Below, piece after piece: positions 16,853 to 24,727 of a stretch of DNA of 64,000 bases. The notes below the pieces were generated by a model that ran no database searches, was not told where the DNA came from, and worked only from the letters and a program-made list of their open reading frames with translations. The DNA comes from JAHBVL01 sp963712055 (GTDB lineage Bacteria > Chloroflexota > Chloroflexia > Thermomicrobiales > UBA6265). Position 1 is the first letter of the stretch. Each line of letters starts with the position of its first letter. Made by a program: the position numbers and the translations under genes. The stretch is taken from NCBI GenBank assembly GCA_963712055.1, contig CAVQGN010000002.1:1-64000 (forward strand). The letters run 5' to 3'.

Positions 16853-18574
16853 TCAGTCCGCCGCTATCGCCATGGTCTCAGCGCCGATCGGGCAGACTCC
16901 ACATGGGCAATGGCCCTCGGCGTGGGCGCGGAACTCCTCTGGAAATTGATGCATCATCCCGAGCAGCGGCATAGGAGCCACCTGACCCAGGCCACAAAGC
17001 GAGAGTTCAATGATGTGCTTCGACGTTCGCTCCATTAACGGCAGATCACTGATCGATCCACGTCCGAGTCGCAATCGATCGAGGACTTCGACCAGGGCAG
17101 GGTTTCCGAGCGAGCAGGGAACGCATTTTGCGCACGATTCTACCCGGTTGAACGCAGTCAGGTACCGAGCGAAGTCCACCGCGCAGACGCTCTCATCGAA
17201 GACTACGAAACCACCCGACCCCAGCATGCCGCCGACATCGGTCAGCGAATCGAAATCGACCGGCAAATCGAGATGCTCGTCTTTGAGAGGTCCGGCGGAA
17301 ACACCACCGGTCTGAATGCCCTTGAATGTATAGCCGTCACGCATGCCGCCCCAGATATCCTCGACAAGGGTGCGGAGCGTGATCCCCATTGGAACTTCGA
17401 CAAGACCCATGGTCTTGAGCGGACCTTGGACCGTCATCAACTTGGTGCCCTTGCTCTTCTCGGTGCCGATGCTGGAATACCATTCGCCACCCTTGAGAAG
17501 GATGTCGCGAATGTTAGACAGCGTTTCGGTGTTGTTGGCCACGGTTGGACGCTTCCATAGGCCTTCCTCGACCGAGCGTGGTGGTTTCGTCCGCGGCTGA
17601 CCACGGACGCCCATGATCGAATACATCATGGCCGAGCCTTCGCCGCAAACATATGCACCGCCGCCGGTGCGGAGCCGGAACGCAACGTTCTTGCGTGAAC
17701 CCAGAATGTCTTCGCCGATCAGACCAAGCTGATTGGCATCCTGTACGGCCTTTCGGAAGCGCTCGATCGCGAGTGGGTACTCACCGCCAACATAGTTGTA
17801 TCCACGCTCGGCGCCAACAGCGACACAGGCAATCAGGATTCCTTCCAGAATCCGATGCGGGTCGCCCTCATGGATGCGACGGTCCTTGTAGACGTTTGGT
17901 TCGCCCTCATGGCTGTTGCAGACAACAAATTTCGGATGAACGCGGGCTTTGCGACCGCTTTCCCACTTGATTCCGGCAGGGAAACCGGCACCGCCTCGCC
18001 CACGAACATTCGCCGCGGTGACCTCGGCGATCACTTCTTCGTCGCTCATTTCGAAAAGCGCGTTGTAGAGCGCTTGGTACGCGCCGGTCGCGAAGGCATC
18101 TTCAATCGAGTCAGGGTCGATCACACCGACATTCGCCAATACGATCCTATGCTGATGACGATAGAAGGGGAGGGACGAAATCGACTGCAACCCGTCGTAG
18201 GCGGTGTCGCCAAGTACTCCGATTGCCTGGTCGGAAAGGTCGCCAGTGAGCAACGCTCGAACCTGGTCTGGAGTCACGTTGGCATAGACGATGGCGGGAG
18301 CGTTCGGGGATTTGACCTGCACCATGACCTCGGCCCAGTCAGCGCCATCCACGCCGACCTTGCGGACGATCAAGTTTTCCTGATCGGCATATCTCTGGAC
18401 TTCGGCCAGCACTTCAAGTGAGCCTTTCGCCATCGACGAACTGCCCACGCCCACGCTGACAACGGTGCGGTTGCCATTCCACATGGAATTCCAACGCTCT
18501 TCCGCCGCTTTCTGAAACTCCTTGAAGTCGTCCTTTGACTTCAGTGACGGGAGCGAGTGAGTCTCGAGCGTCAT
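16853..18574 (-). CDS. nuoF: NADH-binding diaphorase subunit, NuoF type
   Basis: NuoF-type flavoprotein (573 residues from the ATG at 18574) that takes electrons from NADH through FMN to a 4Fe-4S cluster. The FMN/NADH core has GRGGAGFPAGIKWE near residue 190, VVCNSHEGEPNVYKDR, GAERGYNYVGGEYP, GGGAYVCGEGSAMM and RTKPPRS. The cluster ligands lie in ESCAKCVPC (about 478) and SLCGLGQ. A cysteine-rich end (CPCGVCPIGAE) follows. The N-terminal 120 residues correspond to the thioredoxin-like 2Fe-2S domain of HoxF/NuoF fusions, but where cysteines are expected it reads VSVGVGSSSMAKGS and KVGVDGADWAEVM, with no cysteine at all. It overlaps nuoE by four bases. No nuoG or other complex I gene adjoins, so it could serve complex I, a formate dehydrogenase or a hydrogenase. 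Confidence 0.92.
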   Translation of the reverse strand: MTLETHSLPSLKSKDDFKEFQKAAEERWNSMWNGNRTVVSVGVGSSSMAKGSLEVLAEVQRYADQENLIVRKVGVDGADWAEVMVQVKSPNAPAIVYANVTPDQVRALLTGDLSDQAIGVLGDTAYDGLQSISSLPFYRHQHRIVLANVGVIDPDSIEDAFATGAYQALYNALFEMSDEEVIAEVTAANVRGRGGAGFPAGIKWESGRKARVHPKFVVCNSHEGEPNVYKDRRIHEGDPHRILEGILIACVAVGAERGYNYVGGEYPLAIERFRKAVQDANQLGLIGEDILGSRKNVAFRLRTGGGAYVCGEGSAMMYSIMGVRGQPRTKPPRSVEEGLWKRPTVANNTETLSNIRDILLKGGEWYSSIGTEKSKGTKLMTVQGPLKTMGLVEVPMGITLRTLVEDIWGGMRDGYTFKGIQTGGVSAGPLKDEHLDLPVDFDSLTDVGGMLGSGGFVVFDESVCAVDFARYLTAFNRVESCAKCVPCSLGNPALVEVLDRLRLGRGSISDLPLMERTSKHIIELSLCGLGQVAPMPLLGMMHQFPEEFRAHAEGHCPCGVCPIGAETMAIAAD

Positions 18575-19107
18575 GAACGGGGTCCCTCTCCGGTGCGGCC
18601 GGCAATCACCTGCTGGAGCAAGGTGTTGAACGACTCGGTTGTCAACTGGCCATAGAAATCGTTGTCGATTTTGACGACAGGAGCGCGATCGCAAACGCCG
18701 AGGCAGCCATTGACAACCTGGACCGTCAATTCGCCATCGGCTGTTGTGCCGCCATCGCCGATCCCATAGGTATCGGCAAGCTCCTGAACGAGATTCTGAG
18801 AACCCATCACATAGCAGGACATACCGTGGCAGAGAAGCATGAAGTGATTTCCGCGCGGTTCAGTCCGAAAGTCTGCGTAGAACGTCAACAGACCGTAAAC
18901 CCGGCTGGTGGTGGTGCCGAGGGCTTCAGCGACGATATCGGCGGCTTCGATCGAGACGAAACCAAAATGCTCGTTGACTTCCTGAAGAGCGCTGAGGATG
19001 AGTTCCTGGCCTTCCTGCCAGTCTTCCGGTTGGAAATTGGTCATCATCTCGCGGACGACATCGAGATCGATTTCCTTGATTCCCGTCGCGACGTGGTGGC
19101 TGGTCAA
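18571..19107 (-). CDS. nuoE: NuoE-type 2Fe-2S thioredoxin-like subunit
   Basis: Partner of NuoF, 178 residues, the usual length. A helical N-terminal half is followed by a thioredoxin-like domain with four cysteines at 93, 98, 135 and 139 (CHGMSC and CLGVC), the exact C-x4-C...C-x3-C spacing that holds the 2Fe-2S cluster. Typical helper blocks are FGFVSIEAADIVAEALG and VYGLLTFYADF. The four-base ATGA overlap with nuoF means translational coupling. A perfect TATAAT (minus strand, 19167-19172) lies 60 bases upstream and may be the promoter -10, although no good -35 is seen. Confidence 0.93.
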   Translation of the reverse strand: MTSHHVATGIKEIDLDVVREMMTNFQPEDWQEGQELILSALQEVNEHFGFVSIEAADIVAEALGTTTSRVYGLLTFYADFRTEPRGNHFMLLCHGMSCYVMGSQNLVQELADTYGIGDGGTTADGELTVQVVNGCLGVCDRAPVVKIDNDFYGQLTTESFNTLLQQVIAGRTGEGPRS

Positions 19108-19234
19108 GGATTCCTCCCAAAGTCTTCACAGTACGGTTCTCGCGCGTTAGGCGCTTACGAGACACGATTATACGGCACTAGTCTGCAAGAATCGCTTCCG
19201 GGAACAGCAGTTCAGCCTCTCGCGTCGAATCAAA

Positions 19235-19642
19235 CTACGATGCGTCTTCGGCAGACCTATCCGAGGCAAAGAGATCGTCGAAGTTGCCATCAAACGATTC
19301 CAGAAAGGCGTGCATCTCAGAGATGTCGTCGACGTCCACGGGCGGAAGGTCGGAACTTCCTTCGAGCTGGATTGGTACTGGTGTCGAAGTAGACGAGCGA
19401 ACCTCACGCTGAGCAAAACCGATTAGCTGTTCGCGCACATCTTCGCCATAGGCTTTGTCGGAGAACCGGGCAGCGACTACCTGCTGTCCGCGACAGTCTG
19501 GACACTGAACCAGCATCATCCAGTTGTCGTTTTCGCGCGATCGAACTTCGACATCCGTTTCGTCATACTGGCGGTGACAGACGCTGCAGCGTCCCATATA
19601 CGCGGCGACGCGTTTCTTGATTTCGGTATCTCGATTTTCCAT
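19235..19642 (-). CDS. small zinc-ribbon protein
   Basis: The protein has 135 residues. Two CxxC pairs, CSVC near residue 19 and CPDC near residue 48, should bind one zinc; the strand pattern between them (VEVRSRENDNWMMLVQ) fits a zinc ribbon. The second half is acidic (DLPPVDVDDISEMHAFLESF and GNFDDLFASD) and looks disordered. It lies 49 bases after the DUF151 gene on the same strand, so the two are probably co-transcribed. A nucleic-acid or protein-contact role is possible; no known family name fits. Confidence 0.75.
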   Translation of the reverse strand: MENRDTEIKKRVAAYMGRCSVCHRQYDETDVEVRSRENDNWMMLVQCPDCRGQQVVAARFSDKAYGEDVREQLIGFAQREVRSSTSTPVPIQLEGSSDLPPVDVDDISEMHAFLESFDGNFDDLFASDRSAEDAS

Positions 19643-19690
19643 GAGTGCTGCGGGCTTTCCTTGTGTGAGCAGACACTTTTGCCTGCCTGG

Positions 19691-20242
19691 TTAATTCCGC
19701 TCCGAATCGGGATCTTCTGGCAAGAGGTTGTTGATGAAGTCGCGGAATACCGAGAGCTTTTCGTCGTCAACCTGTCCAACCACCGGGGCGACTCCGGAGC
19801 CTTGAGTCGTTGCGGCCATTTCTGCTGGTTCGTCCTCGAGGTCGAGGCTTTCTCCACCCAATGTCATGACGGACTCTGCCACCATGATGGGAACCTTGGC
19901 GCGGACTGCCAGGGCAATGGCATCGCTCGGACGTGAATCGATCTCGAACGAACGATCGCCGGTTGATATCACGATCCGGGCGAAATAGACGTCCTGGGAG
20001 AGATCGACGATCAGAACACGGTCGACCTTCCCGCCCAGCTCGGTGATCAGCGATTTCATGACGTCGTAAGGCATTGGTCGCGGGACGGCAACTCGTTGCA
20101 GTTCCATTGCGATCTGCCCAGCTTCGTATTCACCGATCCAGATTCGCAGATACCGATCGCCTTCGACCTCCTTGAGGATGACGATCGGATGCTGCGTGTT
20201 CATGTGAACCTGAATGCTGTGAACGACTGTCTCGATCATCAT
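19691..20242 (-). CDS. DUF151 bifunctional nuclease family protein
   Basis: The protein has 183 residues. The core matches the DUF151 family (bifunctional nuclease BFN in plants, TM0160 in Thermotoga): VVILKEVEGDRYLRIWIGEYEAGQI-like start (with the conserved WIGxxEA), RPMPYDVMKSLI, YFARIVI, and the signature SFEIDSRPSDAIALAVR. The last 50 residues are an acidic, variable tail. Nuclease activity has been reported for some members; the cellular role is unclear. Two consecutive ATG codons begin the gene. A good sigma-70-type promoter lies 91-119 bases upstream. Confidence 0.9.
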   Translation of the reverse strand: MMIETVVHSIQVHMNTQHPIVILKEVEGDRYLRIWIGEYEAGQIAMELQRVAVPRPMPYDVMKSLITELGGKVDRVLIVDLSQDVYFARIVISTGDRSFEIDSRPSDAIALAVRAKVPIMVAESVMTLGGESLDLEDEPAEMAATTQGSGVAPVVGQVDDEKLSVFRDFINNLLPEDPDSERN

Positions 20243-20332
20243 AAGAGGGCTTCCATGTAGTGGCTCATGGCCATCGTGAGCTGAGGCATCTGAGTGCGGA
20301 GCCGGAAAGGCAGTCAGCTGTCCGATTCCCTG

Positions 20333-20361
20333 ATTTTACACCGAGCCGTCTGACCGCTCAA
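20333..20361 (-). promoter_or_regulatory. promoter of the DUF151 gene
   Basis: Minus strand: -35 TTGAGC, 17-base spacer, -10 TAAAAT. Predicted transcript start is near 20326, giving a leader of about 85 bases. Confidence 0.65.
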
Positions 20362-20400
20362 TTTACGCACACCGCAAACGGCGGACCGCTTGGCTGGCCG

Positions 20401-21189
20401 TCAGTCCTGGTCATCCTCGTAATCAGGGGAATGTACAAGGCCGAACTCAGATAGCGGCCAGTAGGTAATGACGGTTTCTCCCTGGACAGAACCAATATCG
20501 ACCGGACCGAAAACGCGCGAATCGGAACTGTTGCCTCGGTTGTCACCCATTACCCATATCTGACCCTCTGGAATGACTATTGGGCCGCAGTATGGACCAG
20601 TGCATTCGGTAGTTCCCGCTTCGATGTACGGTTCGACGAGGAGTTCACCGTCCACATAGACGCCACCATCACGAATCTCGATTGTTTCGCCAGGTAGACC
20701 GATTATCCGTTTGATATAGGGCTTGTTCGAATTGACCGGTGGCTGGAAAACGACGATGTCGCCCCGCCGCGGTTCGCTGAATGGCGTCACTTCTTTGGCG
20801 TTGGCATGCTCGACACCAGGGATCCAATCGATCAAACCGTACAAGTCATAGCTGTCATAGGCGTTGCGGTTGACGATCAGCAGTTCGCCGTTGACGAGAT
20901 TGGGCATCATGCTGGTACCGTCCACCCGGAAGTTCAGTACCAGGGTCCGAACCAGTAGGAAGATCATAAGAGCGATCAACGCGGTCTCGGCGATCTCCCG
21001 GATGACGCCACCGCGTTTGCCTCGGACTGGCTGGCTTGTGACAGATGGGAGGGTCTGCTCGTCCGTGTCGTTCGGTTCATCGTATGGAACGAAATCGGCC
21101 GACTCTTCCTGATTCGAATTCTGAACCGGATCGAACGGTCGGGTGTCGGTATCGGATTTCCAATGTTGATCCCGGGAGTCATCCCGCAT
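20401..21189 (-). CDS. lepB: signal peptidase I
   Basis: Membrane-bound leader peptidase, 262 residues, which cleaves signal peptides on the outer face of the membrane. An unusually long hydrophilic N-tail of about 60 residues (Asp/Gln/Asn-rich) precedes a single membrane helix (ETALIALMIFLLVRTLVL). The catalytic dyad is visible: Ser93 in GTSMMPNL and Lys160 in KPYIKRIIGLPGE. The later family boxes GDNRGNSSDSR and FGPVDIGSVQGE are intact. GGAG lies 10 bases before the ATG. It sits between tatA and the DUF151 gene on the same strand. Confidence 0.95.
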   Translation of the reverse strand: MRDDSRDQHWKSDTDTRPFDPVQNSNQEESADFVPYDEPNDTDEQTLPSVTSQPVRGKRGGVIREIAETALIALMIFLLVRTLVLNFRVDGTSMMPNLVNGELLIVNRNAYDSYDLYGLIDWIPGVEHANAKEVTPFSEPRRGDIVVFQPPVNSNKPYIKRIIGLPGETIEIRDGGVYVDGELLVEPYIEAGTTECTGPYCGPIVIPEGQIWVMGDNRGNSSDSRVFGPVDIGSVQGETVITYWPLSEFGLVHSPDYEDDQD

Positions 21190-21344
21190 CAGTTCGCGCT
21201 CCAGTCGTAAACACTGTGTGCTGCGATCAAGCAGTCGGTCAGCAAGAATACCCGTGATCGATGGCCCATGTCGCCGCGGTCTTTTCTGTCTACGACGACA
21301 TCTTCTCAGCGGATGCCTGTGTCAGGGGAGAACGCCAATGACAA

Positions 21345-21370
21345 AGGGCTGGGAACTATGTCCCAACCCT
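21345..21370 (-). terminator. terminator after tatA
   Basis: On the minus strand a 10-bp stem with one G-U wobble (AGGGTTGGGA with TCCCAGCCCT) closes a six-base loop and runs into TTTGTC, 33 bases past the tatA stop. Confidence 0.65.
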
Positions 21371-21402
21371 TCGCAACAGTTTGCCGTTTAACGTTCTCGA
21401 CT

Positions 21403-21648
21403 CTAGATCTCGTCAGCGCGCAGTTCCCGCTTATCGGTCGGGCTAGTCATGACGGCAGAGCCAGAGGACGTGCTGCTCGAGGTAGAGGTCTCCGCGAGTG
21501 CGTCGACCTCGTCACTTTTTGTTTCTTCCTTGAAATTCCTGATCCCTTTGCCAAGATCGGAGCCGATTCCTGAGAGTTTACTGGTACCGAAGATCATGGC
21601 GACGATGAGCAGAATCAAAACGAGTTCTTGCCAACCCAAACTAGGCAT
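21403..21648 (-). CDS. tatA: Sec-independent translocase protein TatA/TatE
   Basis: The protein has 81 residues with the TatA plan: a very short N-end, one membrane helix (WQELVLILLIVAMIFGTSKL), the conserved FG hinge, an amphipathic helix (LGKGIRNFKEE), then an acidic/serine-rich tail. It forms the pore-like part of the twin-arginine export system. No tatC is in the window. It stands alone between its own promoter and terminator. A second, much larger TatA/B-like protein is at 44597. Confidence 0.93.
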   Translation of the reverse strand: MPSLGWQELVLILLIVAMIFGTSKLSGIGSDLGKGIRNFKEETKSDEVDALAETSTSSSTSSGSAVMTSPTDKRELRADEI

Positions 21649-21714
21649 TTTTCTTTCCTCCTCCGGTGACCGTGCCGGAAACTGATGCTTTCAGTAGTCG
21701 GCGTACCGATCTAC

Positions 21715-21744
21715 AGTATAGACACGAACGAAAAAGAGATTCAA
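21715..21744 (-). promoter_or_regulatory. promoter of tatA
   Basis: Minus strand: -35 TTGAAT, 18-base spacer, -10 TATACT. The predicted start near 21708 gives a 60-base leader before the ribosome site GGAGGAGG. Confidence 0.65.
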
Positions 21745-21770
21745 CACCAGACCGAGGCCGCAAGCAGTCT

Positions 21771-21799
21771 TTGGCACAAGGTCACAGCTTTGTTACTAT
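21771..21799 (+). promoter_or_regulatory. promoter of the 44-residue ORF and following genes
   Basis: Plus strand: -35 TTGGCA, 17-base spacer, -10 TACTAT. It starts 27 bases from the divergent tatA promoter. The leader to the TTG start at 21887 would be about 80 bases. Confidence 0.6.
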
Positions 21800-21886
21800 A
21801 CATCGTTGGTGTCACGTAGGCCACTTGCACACCGCGGTTGATTACGCGCGATTCGCCGCTTTGACACATTAGAGGAGAGTGCTTCT

Positions 21887-22021
21887 TTGACGGCTTCAAG
21901 CCACGATGATCTCACATTGTCACCTGAGGATCTTGAGTTTCTCATTGCGTACTTGCGGACGAACGCTATTCCCGTTTCCACGAAAGATCTGCTGGATGCC
22001 CTTCGGTCGCGAATGGTCTAG
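21887..22021 (+). CDS. 44-residue ORF, helix-turn-helix-like fragment
   Basis: The frame opens with TTG, 8 bases after a strong AGGAG ribosome site, and encodes 44 residues ending in a TAG. The product, with the core LSPEDLEFLIAYLRTNAIPV then STKDLLDALR, looks like the first helices of a winged-helix or HTH domain. This opening resembles what I recall of uncharacterised Chloroflexi proteins, where it is joined to a longer chain. Here it stops and the 566-residue protein starts 80 bases later. It may be a genuine small protein or the detached N-terminus of an ancestral longer gene. Both readings are inference. Confidence 0.55.
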   Translation: MTASSHDDLTLSPEDLEFLIAYLRTNAIPVSTKDLLDALRSRMV

Positions 22022-22101
22022 TGTCTCACGCCTTTCTGAGGGTCACGCTTGAACTGTGACTCCGAGCCTTTGTCTGTTTCGATACCCAGGAGATCTAAAC
22101 C

Positions 22102-23802
22102 ATGTCGTCCGATGTCATCACTCCGCTTCAGTTCAGCGGGACGAAGAGTGAGCAGACGCTCGCCAAGGTCATTTTCGACGCCATGATGGCGCGTGGACGC
22201 TTCGTGGCGTCTGACATTCCGATTCGTGTTCAAGCAGCCATCCTGGTCGAATTCTTGAAAGAGGTTGACAAGAGCGCAACCCCAGCGGCGATCCTGAAAG
22301 CGGTCAATGCCAACCCCGAGATCTTCGGCACCGAAGAGGTTGACGGTGACACAGTGATCAGCACGACCCGAGTCGGGCGAGCCCCAGTTGTGTTGAACCA
22401 TGATTCGACCCATTCCTTTGCCGCCCGTTTCATGACACCTGAGCCAAAACCGGAGCATCCTGTTGTGCCATTGCGACCGCGCTCGCGAGGAGATGCTCGT
22501 TGGTCGTCGCTCGATCGCGCTCTTGCTGAATTCGAGATGACGGATTTCGAGCCGCTCGATGACCAGGCAATTCTCGAGGTTGTCGAGGCCGCCGAAGCGA
22601 TCGGAGAAGGCGCGGCAGCCGTCCAGACCGACATCGAAGCTATCGAGACAATGGCGGAGGCGATTGAACCGGAAAGTCTCTCTGTCGCGTCAATCGGTGA
22701 TGTCGCGCTCGAAAAGATGATTGTCGATGCGCTCAGCACCGATGCGCGCGTGGCTGCATTCGCCGGGGAGTGGATGATCGAAGATCGCGCTCCTCGACTG
22801 AGTCGCGGGGACATCCGCAAGATCAAGGATTACATCGAAGAGCAGGACCAGCCGCTGACGGACGATCTCCTTGTCCAGGATGTGCTCGAGGTTCGACCGA
22901 AGGCGTCGGATTTCGACTTGATGCGTTTCGGTCTCAACTTCCGTTTGAGCAAGGAACATCGCGATTTCGACTTTGTTGGCACGAACGATCAACGGTTTTG
23001 GACGATGGGAACCGTCACGCCGATTGGGACTGACCGACGGAAAGCGACCGACATTGGCACCGATTACAAGTACCTGATCGATGAATTGCCAGAGCAACCA
23101 GCTTATCGATCAGTGAATCAGGTCAGCCACATTCTGACGTTTTACGAATTCACGCTCGGATTGCTTCCGTATGACCTGGAGATTCAGGCGCTTTTCCCTG
23201 CGCCGGTAACGGATGGGCAGCGCTCGGCTGTTCTGACCTTCGAATGTCCGCAGTCATATACGACCTATCTGGTTGAACTCCGCTATCCAACCGGAAACCG
23301 GGGTGGGTTCATTCTGGGTCTTGATGATTTCTATAACGAGAACCTGGTTCCGGGAGCGGTGTTGACTCTCACGGCAACAGGGAACGATGGTCACTACGTG
23401 GTCGAGTTTGAAGAAGCCGGGACGCAGAGCATGCGATTGCTCGATCTGGGTGATCGACGCCAGAAGTACGCTTTCCGGCCGACATCGTTCAATTGCACCG
23501 TCTTCGAAGAATATGTCATCGACGAAGATCGGTTCCCGGGTTTTTCCGGAGACAAGCCGATGGACGACAAAGCGCGACGCAAACTCGATGACGTGATCGC
23601 GCAAGCGTTTGTCCGAAGAGATAGCAAGATCGAAGGAAACGGATACCGGGCGTCGTTTGTCGAGCTCTTTGCCGCGGCGAATGCTGAACGGCCGTTCTCT
23701 GAAACCTTGCTAAGAACAACGCTTGACGAGGATCAGACTGGAGCGTTCTCGAAAGATCCGGATAGTCCGGATGGCTACACCTACGTTCCAGTCAATGGTT
23801 GA
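22102..23802 (+). CDS. 566-residue protein of unknown function, probable winged-helix modules
   Basis: I do not recognise a named family. The N-terminal 90 residues (LAKVIFDAMMARGRF, VQAAILVEFLKEVDKSATP, AAILKAVNANPEIFGTEE, VISTTRVGR) have the helix-helix-helix-wing pattern of a winged-helix domain. An acidic, Ala/Glu-rich linker (about 150-205) follows. A second similar unit (about 205-320) contains SDFDLMRFGLNFRLSKEHR and RFWTMGTV. The middle (about 350-490) is strand-rich, with YTTYLVELRYPTGNRGGFI and NLVPGAVLTLTATG, like a small barrel. A third helical unit (about 500-566) ends with YTYVPVNG. No catalytic motif, signal peptide or membrane helix is seen. The layout suggests a DNA- or protein-binding scaffold. 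The HEAT-repeat gene overlaps its stop by eight bases. Confidence 0.75.
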   Translation: MSSDVITPLQFSGTKSEQTLAKVIFDAMMARGRFVASDIPIRVQAAILVEFLKEVDKSATPAAILKAVNANPEIFGTEEVDGDTVISTTRVGRAPVVLNHDSTHSFAARFMTPEPKPEHPVVPLRPRSRGDARWSSLDRALAEFEMTDFEPLDDQAILEVVEAAEAIGEGAAAVQTDIEAIETMAEAIEPESLSVASIGDVALEKMIVDALSTDARVAAFAGEWMIEDRAPRLSRGDIRKIKDYIEEQDQPLTDDLLVQDVLEVRPKASDFDLMRFGLNFRLSKEHRDFDFVGTNDQRFWTMGTVTPIGTDRRKATDIGTDYKYLIDELPEQPAYRSVNQVSHILTFYEFTLGLLPYDLEIQALFPAPVTDGQRSAVLTFECPQSYTTYLVELRYPTGNRGGFILGLDDFYNENLVPGAVLTLTATGNDGHYVVEFEEAGTQSMRLLDLGDRRQKYAFRPTSFNCTVFEEYVIDEDRFPGFSGDKPMDDKARRKLDDVIAQAFVRRDSKIEGNGYRASFVELFAAANAERPFSETLLRTTLDEDQTGAFSKDPDSPDGYTYVPVNG

Positions 23803-24727
23803 AACCGGGAATAGCGCAGAAGCGAAAGCGATCGCGGCTCTGGTCGACGGAGCTGACGTGAAATCGGCGCTGATCCGCCTTTCTGATCTCGATCGCGGGT
23901 CGATTCGGCGCACTCTTGCCGCGATGGAGCAGTTGGCGGCGGCAGAGCGGGCAAGGGTTACATTGACCCTCGTGGACGCCGCCGAGACGACAGTCGACTT
24001 GAATTTTCACCGGCTGTTGCGGGAACTTTTGGGAGACAGCGCGCCGGAGGTGCGGCGGCTCGCTATCGCCGGCTTGTGGGAAGACGAGACCACGGGTCTT
24101 CGCCAACGTTATTTAGAGCTGCTCATCACGGACCCGGACCAGGACGTGCGCGCGCAAGCTGCGGAGGCTTTGCGGCCGTTCTGTTCCATGCTCGCGCTGG
24201 AGCGGGATGGGGACGATCCTGAGTCTGAGGCGATAGCGCAGGAGCTGCTTGCGATCTCCACAAATCCGCTCGAATCGGTGCTGGTGAGACGACGGGCGAC
24301 CGAAGCCCTCGGCGCATTGGACTACGGTCAGATGACCGATGATCATCTCACCATCCAATTCGAAGCCGATGATCAGGCGATTGCTGCTGGAGCACTTCGG
24401 GGGATGGGGCTGACCTCAGCGCGCAAGTGGATGCCAATCGTTGAACAGGAGATGGTCAGCCCGGACGCGGAGATGCGTTTCGAAGCAGCAGGCGCCGCTG
24501 GACTTATCGGCCATGTTGATTTCGTTCCGGGTTTGGCCATTCTGATGGATGATGAAGACCCGGAGGTGCGAGCCGCGGCGGCTATTGCACTCGGCAGGAT
24601 TGGGGGCGATGCGGCGCTGCGAATCTTGCAGGAGCACCTCGATCGGGACGAAGAGGAAGCGTTGCTGGTGCAGCAGGCGCTGGAAGAAGCGCTTCTTCTC
24701 GAGGATCCACTGGCAGATCTCGAATGA
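23795..24727 (+). CDS. HEAT-repeat protein
   Basis: The protein has about 310 residues if started at the ATG at 23795, which overlaps the previous stop by eight bases; an upstream ATG at 23771 is possible. Tandem alpha-helical repeats are clear: DSAPEVRRLAIAGLWEDE, DPDQDVRAQAAEALRPF, DAEMRFEAAGAAGLIG and DEDPEVRAAAAIALGRIGG, each with the D-x-x-x-V-R-x-x-A-A pattern of HEAT/PBS-lyase-like repeats. Such solenoids bind proteins. Coupling to the unknown 566-residue protein upstream and to femX downstream (four-base overlap) suggests a shared role or just operon packing. No enzymatic motif is seen. Confidence 0.85.
   Translation: MVETGNSAEAKAIAALVDGADVKSALIRLSDLDRGSIRRTLAAMEQLAAAERARVTLTLVDAAETTVDLNFHRLLRELLGDSAPEVRRLAIAGLWEDETTGLRQRYLELLITDPDQDVRAQAAEALRPFCSMLALERDGDDPESEAIAQELLAISTNPLESVLVRRRATEALGALDYGQMTDDHLTIQFEADDQAIAAGALRGMGLTSARKWMPIVEQEMVSPDAEMRFEAAGAAGLIGHVDFVPGLAILMDDEDPEVRAAAAIALGRIGGDAALRILQEHLDRDEEEALLVQQALEEALLLEDPLADLE

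Noticed and set aside
21861..21866. Perfect TTGACA hexamer
   Set aside because: It lies in the leader just before the 44-residue frame and has no -10 at the right distance before the start codon.
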